A DNA stretch of 64,000 nucleotides from an uncultured Paracoccaceae bacterium. GTDB lineage: Bacteria > Pseudomonadota > Alphaproteobacteria > Rhodobacterales > Rhodobacteraceae. Location of the stretch: contig CANKYO010000003.1 of the NCBI GenBank assembly GCA_947488175.1, forward strand, positions 1 through 64,000. The letters run 5' to 3'. A program made the translations under genes and the position numbers. Positions 1 to 7,125 of this stretch are shown piece after piece. Within the stretch, counting starts at the first letter, position 1. Each line of letters begins with the position of its first letter. Under the pieces are notes generated by a model. The model saw only the letters and a program-made list of their open reading frames with translations. It made no database searches and was not told where the DNA came from.

Positions 1-147
1 ATCAAACCCCAACAACTCACCCTCAATCGACATCTCAGCATTCAACGCCGTCAACGTCACAGTCTGTGCAAAGGCCGGCAGCGTCGTTGCTGCTAAGACC
101 AAAAATGTGGACGCGTATAGGCGCGTTTTCGTGCTTATGGTCATCAT
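1..147 (-). CDS. Exported protein, N-terminal fragment, probably OmpA-family/phosphate-binding type
   Basis: Only the first 49 codons are inside the window; the gene runs off the left edge. The start is placed at 147 because a GAGGA motif lies about five bases upstream. A second in-frame ATG follows directly at 144. The product opens with a charged stretch, a hydrophobic core and an A-F-A cleavage site before QTVTLTALNAE, a clear Sec signal peptide. The mature start (strand-like residues, then GELLGFD) resembles the Rhodobacterales proteins annotated as phosphate-binding/OmpA-family periplasmic proteins; that identification is from memory of the family and rests on few residues. The gene is divergent from the LysR gene at 401. 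Confidence 0.5.
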   Translation of the reverse strand, partial: MMTISTKTRLYASTFLVLAATTLPAFAQTVTLTALNAEMSIEGELLGFD

Positions 148-281
148 CTATGTCCTCGTTAACCAGTCTGAAAAAGCGCCCGGACAGTCGTCCGTATGCG
201 ACCGTGGCGGGCATTGCAGATGGATCATTGCGGTCCAAGTTGTCAAAGATGAGGCGCACTCATCGCAGTTTTTTATAAGTT

Positions 282-298
282 AATTATTATTAATAATT
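282..298. promoter_or_regulatory. AT-only perfect inverted repeat in divergent promoter region
   Basis: Eight-base arms (AATTATTA / TAATAATT) flank a single T. The repeat sits in the 253-base gap between the exported protein and the LysR gene, where divergent promoters must lie. It could be a regulator site or simply promoter-associated AT-rich DNA; no factor can be named. Confidence 0.3.
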
Positions 299-383
299 TC
301 GAAGTTACCCATTCTGCTTGAAAACACTGGCCTAAGTGCGGAATTCGGAGAATTAATCAACCCCTCTATATAAATAGGCTTTC

Positions 384-399
384 CATGCTAAATTGCATG
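384..399. promoter_or_regulatory. Inverted repeat directly upstream of LysR start
   Basis: CATGC-TAAATT-GCATG has five-base perfect arms and ends two bases before the LysR start codon at 401. A TATATAAAT stretch lies just upstream (367-375). The position suits an autoregulatory LysR operator, but it also overlaps the place where a ribosome binding site should be; no clear Shine-Dalgarno is seen. Confidence 0.3.
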
Positions 400-400
400 T

Positions 401-1294
401 ATGAAACTCAAGCAATTCCGCATCTTTGTTGTGTTGGCCGACGAACTCCATTTCGGACGTGCGGCCGAACGTTTGCATCTTGCCCAGCCCGCCCTTTCTG
501 CTCAGATCAAGATGCTGGAGTATGATTTGGGCGTTCCGCTCTTTATTCGCACGACGCGGCGTGTCCGCCTCACCTCTGCCGGAGAGGCATTTCTGCCAGA
601 GGCATTGGCCACGATTGCCCAGTCTGAGGCCGCAGTGCGTGTAGCGCGATCCGCCGGAGAAGAAGGGGCACATATTCTAAAGATCGGGGGGGTGGATTCA
701 GCGACGGCAGGGCTTTTGCCGCGCGTGGTCCGTCGTTTCAGAGAGATCAATCCGAACGTCAATCTGAAAGTGTTTGAAATGCTCTCGGCCCCCGCATTGA
801 ACATGTTGGAAAACCGCTCGCTCGACATTGCGTTCGTGCGCAAACCACCCAATGATGAACATTTGCAGTCACGGTTTATTCTATCCGAACCTATCGTCGC
901 AGCGCTTCCGAAAAGTCACCCGCTTGCAAGTTCATCTGAAATAGCGATTTCCGATATTGCGCATGAACCGCTCGTCATTTCTGGGCGCAGCAGCCGCCCC
1001 ATCATGTTTGATGTCGTTCTCGACTATCTGCGTTCAAACGGGATCGAACCCAATATCCTGCAAGAAGCAAATGAAAGGCACATGATTATCGCAATGGTCG
1101 CGTCAGGTCTTGGTGTCTCGTTGGTTCCGTCATGGGTCAGCGACTTCAGGCGGGATGATGTCGTTTTCCTGCCGCTGAAAGGCGGCGGTCCGACCGTTGA
1201 CGTACATGCGGCGTGGCGAGAAAATGAGCAAATGTCGGTTGTCACCGATTTTTTAGAGCACTTGCCGAATGCATCAGTACCTCTCGGCCTTTGA
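401..1294 (+). CDS. LysR-family transcriptional regulator
   Basis: A 297-residue protein of normal LysR length. The N-terminal winged helix-turn-helix is clear: MKLKQFRIFVVLADELHF, then RAAERLHLAQPALSAQIKMLE at about residues 20-40 and the linker sequence LGVPLFIRTTRRVRLT. The rest fits the periplasmic-binding-protein-like effector domain, with a BenM/CatM flavour (the VDSATAGLLPRVVRRFRE stretch). Its target is unknown. It lies upstream of, and in the same direction as, the antiporter and Rieske-fusion operon that starts 474 bases further on, so it may control that operon, but it may equally control the divergent exported protein. The effector cannot be predicted. Confidence 0.9.
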   Translation: MKLKQFRIFVVLADELHFGRAAERLHLAQPALSAQIKMLEYDLGVPLFIRTTRRVRLTSAGEAFLPEALATIAQSEAAVRVARSAGEEGAHILKIGGVDSATAGLLPRVVRRFREINPNVNLKVFEMLSAPALNMLENRSLDIAFVRKPPNDEHLQSRFILSEPIVAALPKSHPLASSSEIAISDIAHEPLVISGRSSRPIMFDVVLDYLRSNGIEPNILQEANERHMIIAMVASGLGVSLVPSWVSDFRRDDVVFLPLKGGGPTVDVHAAWRENEQMSVVTDFLEHLPNASVPLGL

Positions 1295-1768
1295 TGAAGA
1301 CCACCCCTTGCCGCTATGCTTAAACATCAAGACTAAGCTCTGTTTATCAAAAGTGGCGAATGTCGAAACGCAAATTGGTATGAGGCGAAATACCTCTATC
1401 GAGTACCGTTTTCCGTATACCGCTATTTGAATTGTCCGGTAAGAACTACATTCGTTATGACGACTACTTCCGCTTAATCAAACATTGGCGCAAAAGCAGC
1501 GAAATGTTGCTTCTCGCGCATAGCGGTCATCCAGGTTGCTGAAATGCCGCACAATGCGCGCATGGCAGCTACGACGAGCCGCAGCGTAGCATCCAGTGAC
1601 ATTGCTCAAAGTCCGGTTAGGGCCGTCAGTATCTAAGATCGGCCGCGTATAGCGGTTATCGGAAACATGTAGGGCTATTCAGGGTAAGTACGACCGTCCG
1701 GCAGAGTTTGGTCAGGCGGAGTTTTGTACAGGTAGACAGAGGCCGTGAATGAATGAAAGGGTATAAAC
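1295..1768. other. 474-base stretch without a gene
   Basis: Neither strand shows a reading frame with protein-like composition, and no tRNA, strong terminator or insertion-sequence end was recognised. It holds scattered GC-rich words (around 1485-1600) that resemble decayed coding or insertion-sequence DNA. It must contain the promoter of the antiporter/Rieske operon. Confidence 0.5.
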
Positions 1769-3019
1769 GTGTTGGGACTGCTCATCATATGCGCTGTCAC
1801 GATAGTGTTTTGCATGACCGGCAAGCGCTTGGCATCGACCATTGTGACGGCGCCGATGGTCTTTTTGGCCCTTGGCGCTGTCATCGCTGTCACCGGACTG
1901 GTTCCACATGACAGCGCTGAGGTTCTGCTGCACCCTGTTTCGGAAATCGCGTTGGTCATCTTACTTTTTCTGGACGCGGCCCAGACAGATCTGCCTGCGC
2001 TCAGAATGCGACGCGTGTGGCCTGCACGCATGCTGCTATTTGGCCTGCCTCTGGCTATCGTCTTCGGCGCTCTGGCAGGTTGGCTATTTTTGCCAGAGTG
2101 GCCGCTGGCCGCTATCTTGCTGCTGGCCGCAATCATGGCACCAACCGATGCCGCCCTTGGACAGGCGGTTGTGTCAAATACGGATGTCCCGATCCGTCCG
2201 CGTCGCGCGCTTGTGGTTGAGAGCGGGCTGAATGATGGCCTTGCCCTGCCGATTGTCTTGTTTTTTGCCAGTCTGACCGCACAGACGATGACGCAAAACA
2301 ATGATAATTGGATCGCCTTCGCATCCAAGCAACTGGTCCTTGGCCCATTGGCCGGTGTGGCGTTGGGGTGGATGGGCGGCCGGGTCCTCATCTATGCCAA
2401 AGATCACGCATTGACGTCAGAAGCATTTGAAGGGATCGCGGCGCTCGCCTTGGCCGGTGCATCCTATCTTCTTGCCACCCAAATCGGTGGGAACGGCTTT
2501 ATTGCGGCCTTTTCTGCCGGGCTGGCCTTTGGCGCGGTCGTGCAGGGGCGTTGCAAATTCATCTATGAATTTGTTGAGGGCGATGGACGGCTCTTGGCGT
2601 GGTCGGCTTTCTTGTTGCTTGCCATTGCCCTTGTTCCAGACGCAATCACACATCTTACGTTGCCCATGTTTGGCTTGATCATGATCAGCTTGTTTATCGT
2701 ACGGCCACTGGCGATCTGGCTTTCGTTGCTTGGCACGGACGCGTCATTCTTAACACGGCTGTTTTTTGGCTGGTTTGGACCTAGGGGCCTTGCTACGGCA
2801 CTCTTTGCCCTGCTTGTTGTTGAGTTGATCCCGCATGAACTGGGTGTTCAAATCCTGCATATAGCCGTGAACACGGTTTGGATCAGTGCACTCCTCCATG
2901 GTGTTACTGCAGCACCTGGGGCAAAGTGGTACGGTCGGAAGGTCGCACACATGGGCAGCTGCCCCGAAACGCAGCCAATCGAAGACAGAGTAAGGCCGGT
3001 AACGATGCATAAAATCTGA
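1769..3019 (+). CDS. Cation:proton antiporter, CPA1 (NhaP/KefB-like) family
   Basis: A 416-residue very hydrophobic protein with about 11-12 membrane segments starting at the N terminus. The residues APTDAALGQAVV and, about 40 residues on, RRALVVESGLNDGLALP are the typical CPA1 exchanger signature around the ion-binding aspartate, so Na+ or K+/H+ exchange at the inner membrane is the likely activity. The start is a GTG with AAAGGG seven bases upstream. The hydrophilic tail after the last segment is short (about 40 residues) and carries no obvious RCK or cyclic-nucleotide domain. Only about 24 bases separate it from the Rieske-glutamate-synthase fusion, so the two are probably co-transcribed; that would place an ion exchanger in the redox operon. 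Confidence 0.88.
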   Translation: MLGLLIICAVTIVFCMTGKRLASTIVTAPMVFLALGAVIAVTGLVPHDSAEVLLHPVSEIALVILLFLDAAQTDLPALRMRRVWPARMLLFGLPLAIVFGALAGWLFLPEWPLAAILLLAAIMAPTDAALGQAVVSNTDVPIRPRRALVVESGLNDGLALPIVLFFASLTAQTMTQNNDNWIAFASKQLVLGPLAGVALGWMGGRVLIYAKDHALTSEAFEGIAALALAGASYLLATQIGGNGFIAAFSAGLAFGAVVQGRCKFIYEFVEGDGRLLAWSAFLLLAIALVPDAITHLTLPMFGLIMISLFIVRPLAIWLSLLGTDASFLTRLFFGWFGPRGLATALFALLVVELIPHELGVQILHIAVNTVWISALLHGVTAAPGAKWYGRKVAHMGSCPETQPIEDRVRPVTMHKI

Positions 3020-3043
3020 CGGTGAAAAACGGTGGGGACTGCC

Positions 3044-4651
3044 ATGAATAAGACGACCATTTTTAAGTATAGTGAACTTGCCGATCGCAAGCCAGAATAT
3101 GCCATTGTGGGCGAGGTAGATCTGGTTGTTGTGCGTTTTGATGACGAAGTCTCAGTCTTCTATGGCCGCTGCTTGCACCGTGGTGCGCTGATGTCTGATG
3201 GACATGTGCGGGGCGATGATCTGATTTGCGGCGTCCACAACTGGGACTACCGTCTAGACAGTGGTGTATCGGCATACGCCAACGATGAGAAGCTGCCGAA
3301 GTTCGTTTCATGGGTTGAAGGTGACGACATCTGTGTTGATGCAGATGAGATTAACGCATGGGGTCATGACAACCCACAGCCTTATAATCGTGATGCTTAT
3401 CTGGGCCTTTATGCCGACCCCAGCCATGGTACAGACGCAGAACCCTATAATGGCATGATCCAGAATTATGCCAAGAGTGGACTAACGAAGACGGGTCATC
3501 ACGGCATCGTTGAATCAATGGGTGTTCCTCGGGCCAAGCTGCCGGATTGGGACGATATTCAGCTATTGACGGCGCAATTGGCCAAGTCGCCGCTGCTTGA
3601 TGATGACCCGGTGGGGACCGAAGTAATAATCGGACCAAATGCTCAGAAGCCGCTGAAACTGAAAATCCCGCTGTTCGTCTCTGACATGAGTTTTGGGGCA
3701 CTATCGGAATCTGCCAAGGTGGCACTTGCAAGGGGCGCAGAGCTGGCGGGCACGGGCATCTGCTCGGGGGAGGGCGGCATGCTGCCTGAAGAGCAGGCAG
3801 AGAATTCGCGTTATTTTTACGAGCTGGCATCCGCCCGGTTTGGCTTTAGCTGGGACAAGCTCGACAAGGTGCAAGCCTTTCATTTCAAAGGTGGACAAGG
3901 TGCCAAGACCGGAACCGGTGGTCATCTGCCGGGCAACAAGGTGAAGGGCAAGATCGCCAAAGTGCGCGAGCTTGAGGAAGGGACCCCCGCCGTATCGCCC
4001 CCCCGGTTCCCTGAATGGACAGACGTGAGCCAGATCAAAGATTTCGCCGATGAGGTGCGCGACAGGACCGGCGGTATTCCCATCGGTTATAAACTCTCTG
4101 CCCAGCATATTGAAAAAGATATCGACGCGGCACTTGCTGTGGGCGTCGATTACATCATTCTGGACGGACGCGGCGGCGGAACTGGGGCGGCCCCAATCAT
4201 TTTCCGCGACAATATCTCGGTCCCGACGATCCCGGCGCTCGCCCGTGCCCGCCGGCATCTTGATAAGTTGGGGCGCGGGGATATCTCGCTCGTGATCACA
4301 GGCGGTTTGCGAAAACCTGCGGACTTCATCAAGGCGATGGCGCTGGGGGCGGATGCGATTGCGGTGTCAAACGCGGCCATGCAGGCGATTGGTTGTTTGG
4401 CTATGCGCGCGTGCCACACCAACAATTGCCCTGTCGGGATCGCAACGCAAAAACCGCATCTGGTCAACCGCCTGATTGCTGACAAGTCTGCCCAGCAACT
4501 GGCCAATTTCTTTGACGCCTCAGTGGAGCTGATGCAGGTGATGGCCCGTGCCTGCGGCCATGACCATTTGTCCAAGTTCAACCATGAGGATCTGACGACC
4601 TGGAAGAAAGATATGTCCGACCTGTCGGGCGTTGCTTTTGGGGGCATGTGA
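3044..4651 (+). CDS. Rieske [2Fe-2S] domain fused to glutamate-synthase-type FMN/[3Fe-4S] domain
   Basis: A 535-residue cytoplasmic-looking protein with two parts. Residues 1-110 are a Rieske ferredoxin domain with ligands C43-x-H45 and C62-x2-H65. From about residue 125 to the end it matches the FMN-binding domain of the large subunit of glutamate synthase: SDMSFGALS, KGGQGAKTGTGGHLPG, the phosphate-binding GRGGGTGAAP near 375-385, and C451-x5-C457-x4-C462, the spacing of the [3Fe-4S] cysteines. The N-terminal glutaminase domain of GltB is absent, so ammonia from glutamine is not expected. The ATG at 3044 is preferred over the in-frame GTG at 3032 because GGGGA lies five bases before it. It overlaps the next gene by one base. 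Probable role: FMN and Fe-S electron transfer enzyme of the operon; the substrate is unknown. Confidence 0.88.
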   Translation: MNKTTIFKYSELADRKPEYAIVGEVDLVVVRFDDEVSVFYGRCLHRGALMSDGHVRGDDLICGVHNWDYRLDSGVSAYANDEKLPKFVSWVEGDDICVDADEINAWGHDNPQPYNRDAYLGLYADPSHGTDAEPYNGMIQNYAKSGLTKTGHHGIVESMGVPRAKLPDWDDIQLLTAQLAKSPLLDDDPVGTEVIIGPNAQKPLKLKIPLFVSDMSFGALSESAKVALARGAELAGTGICSGEGGMLPEEQAENSRYFYELASARFGFSWDKLDKVQAFHFKGGQGAKTGTGGHLPGNKVKGKIAKVRELEEGTPAVSPPRFPEWTDVSQIKDFADEVRDRTGGIPIGYKLSAQHIEKDIDAALAVGVDYIILDGRGGGTGAAPIIFRDNISVPTIPALARARRHLDKLGRGDISLVITGGLRKPADFIKAMALGADAIAVSNAAMQAIGCLAMRACHTNNCPVGIATQKPHLVNRLIADKSAQQLANFFDASVELMQVMARACGHDHLSKFNHEDLTTWKKDMSDLSGVAFGGM

Positions 4652-5028
4652 TGAATCAGGCCGAACTCATCCTGTTCATCGTCAAGCTATGGGGGGCAGC
4701 AGGTGCGCTGGTGGCCATTCCTTTTCTGATTTTTGGCATTGATCGTCTGGATGAGGATGCGCGTGGCGCCTACGTTTTTCGGCCGCTGCTGGTACCGGGC
4801 ATCCTGTTGATCTGGCCGTTGATCCTATGGCGCTGGTATATCCTTGCTGATGGCAAGGATGAGTGGTCGCATCGCTATCGTCCCCGCAGGCATAACCACC
4901 AATGGTTTGCCATGATCATGCCGGTGGCGATTATTGTGATCATCGTAGCCGGGCTGTCCGTTCGGCAAAGCTGGCCCGCTGATATCCTGCCCGAGCGTCT
5001 GGCCCCACCGGCGGAGGTATCCGAATGA
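4651..5028 (+). CDS. Small membrane protein of the Rieske-fusion operon
   Basis: 125 residues with three likely membrane helices (about 5-30, 44-62 and 85-105) separated by a charged loop rich in Arg, Asp and His (YRPRRHNHQW). No known domain is recognised. The start ATG overlaps the upstream stop as TGATG; a GTG one codon earlier is also possible. Its 3' end overlaps the ferric-reductase-like gene by four bases (ATGA), so translation is coupled on both sides. It may be a membrane anchor or subunit for the neighbouring redox proteins; this rests only on position. Confidence 0.8.
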   Translation: MNQAELILFIVKLWGAAGALVAIPFLIFGIDRLDEDARGAYVFRPLLVPGILLIWPLILWRWYILADGKDEWSHRYRPRRHNHQWFAMIMPVAIIVIIVAGLSVRQSWPADILPERLAPPAEVSE

Positions 5029-6077
5029 GTGTCAAATACATCCCCGTCCAGTGGAACCGGAATAAATGGCTTTATGATGCGGTGATGCTGGTCGGGGTTG
5101 TCCTGTTTTTGTGGCTGTTCATTTTTGTCAGCCCCGAACTGCTGAGCCATGAATTCCCCATCAATCCGCAGGTGCACAATGCCCGCGCGTTTGGGGCTTG
5201 CGCCTTTGTGATGCTGACGGTGATCTTGTGCATTGGGCCGCTTGCCCGGATCGACCGTCGTTTTCTGCCGCTATTGTACAATCGCAGACACTTTGGGGTG
5301 ATGACGGTTTTTGTGGCGATCACGCACGCGAGTTACATCCTGAACTGGTATTTCGCCTTTTCCAGTTCCGACAAGTACGAGGCACTGCTGTTTGCCAATA
5401 CCAGCTACGGCCAGCTGGCGGGCTTTCCGTTTGAAATATTTGGGGTTTTCGCGCTGCTGTGCCTGGCTGTTCTGGCCGCCACCAGTCACGATTTCTGGAT
5501 GAAATTCCTGACCCCACCGGTCTGGAAACGGATTCATAGCCTGATCTATTTCGCCTATCTGGCGGTTGTTGCCCACGTCAGTCTGGGCATTTTACAAGAT
5601 CAACAGAACCATACCTTTACGGTGATCTTTATCGGCGGAGCCTTGGCGGTTGCAGGCCTTCATGCCTATGCTGCAATGCTGGATTGGCGGGGTGGGGATG
5701 AGCGTGGCGCTGATATCGACGGTTGGATTGACATCTGTGATGCGGGCGATATTCGCGAAGGCTTTGCCAAGATCAAGATACTGCCCAGCGGTGACCGGGT
5801 CGCTGTGTTCCGACAAGATGGCAGGTTGAGCGCCATTTCAAATGCCTGCGCCCACCAAAACGGGCCATTGGGCGAAGGTCGCGTGATTGATTGTCTGGTG
5901 ACATGTCCATGGCACGGCTTCCAATATGATGTGACCAATGGGCGGTCGCCCGCGCCCTTCACCGAAATGGTGCCCACCTACAACATCCGGCTGAACGGGG
6001 CCGGCGTGCAAGTTCACCGCGATGCCAACCCGCCCGGCACCTATGTCGAACCTGTCCAGATCGAGGTGACAGCATGA
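5025..6077 (+). CDS. Ferric-reductase-like (MsrQ-type) haem membrane domain fused to C-terminal Rieske domain
   Basis: 350 residues. About residues 15-222 hold six or so membrane helices with three helix-borne histidines, H101 (AITHASY), H171 (KRIHSLIY) and H184 (VVAHVSLG), the arrangement of the ferric-reductase/YedZ-MsrQ family, which binds b-type haem. Residues 232-340 are a Rieske domain with C275-x-H277 and C294-x2-H297. In classical NADPH oxidases and ferric reductases the membrane domain is followed by FAD/NAD(P)H domains; here a [2Fe-2S] domain takes that place, so electrons could pass between haem and Rieske centre across or at the membrane face. It overlaps both neighbours by four bases. 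The direction of electron flow is not deducible. Confidence 0.87.
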   Translation: MSVKYIPVQWNRNKWLYDAVMLVGVVLFLWLFIFVSPELLSHEFPINPQVHNARAFGACAFVMLTVILCIGPLARIDRRFLPLLYNRRHFGVMTVFVAITHASYILNWYFAFSSSDKYEALLFANTSYGQLAGFPFEIFGVFALLCLAVLAATSHDFWMKFLTPPVWKRIHSLIYFAYLAVVAHVSLGILQDQQNHTFTVIFIGGALAVAGLHAYAAMLDWRGGDERGADIDGWIDICDAGDIREGFAKIKILPSGDRVAVFRQDGRLSAISNACAHQNGPLGEGRVIDCLVTCPWHGFQYDVTNGRSPAPFTEMVPTYNIRLNGAGVQVHRDANPPGTYVEPVQIEVTA

Positions 6078-6838
6078 GCGATAAGAACAACCCGTTTTTT
6101 GTGGGCTACCTGCCCGTGCCTGGACCGCTGCGCCGATTTTTGCTGCTGGCGTCCGTGTTGGTGGTGGCGACGTTCCTGCTTACGGGACTGCTGATTGGCA
6201 GCACGCAAGATGAACCGCCTGCGTCTGGTTTCCGGTTCGACTACGGTCGTCAGACGGTCACTGGGGTGATCGAGCTAACACCCTACCCCCTGCTTCGCGT
6301 GACTCAAGGCAATGATCTGATCAAACCGGGCAAGACGCTCATGCTTACCAGTGGGGGAAAAGCTGGGGTCGATATGCGGGCGATGGGGTTAGAGGGGCAA
6401 CTGGCGACCGTCTCGGGCATTATCCTGCAAAGGGGCACCATCGACATGATGCAGTTGCGCGGCGGCAGGCAAGGGCTGGCAGCCGCTGAAGGCGATCCGC
6501 CGGAAATGGTGACTGAACAGCTTGGCCGCTGGAAAGTCGCAGGCGAGATTTGTGATGGAAAATGCCTGAATGGGGCGATGCGCCCGGGCAGAGGACTGGC
6601 CCATAAGGCCTGCGCAAACCTGTGTTTGCTGGGTGATGTGCCCCCGGTATTTGTGTCGACCCAACCGATTGAAGGATCTGACTTCATGCTGATCACAGGG
6701 CCCGATGGCACCCGTTTGCCGGATGCCGCTTATAACTACATAGGGCAGTTTATCAGTTTGGAAGGTGATTTGGAACGCCGTGGCGATATCCTTGTATTGC
6801 GCATGGACACCACCACAATGGAACTGATCGACGGATGA
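6074..6838 (+). CDS. Membrane-anchored protein with Cys/His motif, unknown function
   Basis: 254 residues. One membrane helix lies at about 20-42 (LLLASVLVVATFLLTGLLIG); the remainder is hydrophilic with a beta-rich look and is probably periplasmic. A distinctive motif holds C160-x3-C164, then H177-x2-C180-x3-C184, followed by GDVPPVFV. This could bind a metal or haem or form redox disulphides, but it is not a CxxCH cytochrome motif. I recall the pattern from unassigned proteins near redox operons and cannot name a family. It starts by a four-base ATGA overlap with the Rieske-haem gene and overlaps the next gene the same way, so it is almost certainly part of the same complex or pathway. Confidence 0.78.
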   Translation: MSDKNNPFFVGYLPVPGPLRRFLLLASVLVVATFLLTGLLIGSTQDEPPASGFRFDYGRQTVTGVIELTPYPLLRVTQGNDLIKPGKTLMLTSGGKAGVDMRAMGLEGQLATVSGIILQRGTIDMMQLRGGRQGLAAAEGDPPEMVTEQLGRWKVAGEICDGKCLNGAMRPGRGLAHKACANLCLLGDVPPVFVSTQPIEGSDFMLITGPDGTRLPDAAYNYIGQFISLEGDLERRGDILVLRMDTTTMELIDG

Positions 6839-7125
6839 AACGGATTGCCCTTCTCGTACTGATCCTTCTGGTTGGCACAATCATGCTTTACCTGTCCCGC
6901 TTCTGGTTTCTCGACCTCTGGCCGCGCAGTGGGTTGTTCGGGTGGGAGGCGCTGCGCCCCGGCGGCGGCCTGCTTGGCCGCTGGCTACGCGGCACACCCT
7001 TTGCCCCGTTTGAGCTGTTGATCTGGGCGATCGGCGTTTTCCTGATTTTGACCTACTTGCAAAAGTTCATCGATTTTCTCCTTCCCGCCGACCCATCCGA
7101 AAAGGATAATTATCATGAGCAATGA
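6835..7125 (+). CDS. Small membrane protein of the Rieske-fusion operon
   Basis: 96 residues with two predicted helices (about 3-23 and 57-78) and a glycine- and arginine-rich loop between them (RPGGGLLGRWLRG). No family is recognised. It overlaps the gene before by four bases and the Rieske-ThDP gene after by eleven, which supports a real, translated gene despite its size. The role is inferred only from position: a membrane subunit of the neighbouring redox system. Confidence 0.75.
   Translation: MKRIALLVLILLVGTIMLYLSRFWFLDLWPRSGLFGWEALRPGGGLLGRWLRGTPFAPFELLIWAIGVFLILTYLQKFIDFLLPADPSEKDNYHEQ

Noticed and set aside
1675-2391. Long open frame on the minus strand, opposite the antiporter gene
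   Set aside because: It is antisense to a well-recognised membrane transporter, and its sequence lacks any domain-like pattern.
3044-4651. Annotation as glutamate synthase
   Set aside because: The glutaminase domain is absent and a Rieske domain is present; only the FMN/[3Fe-4S] part is shared.
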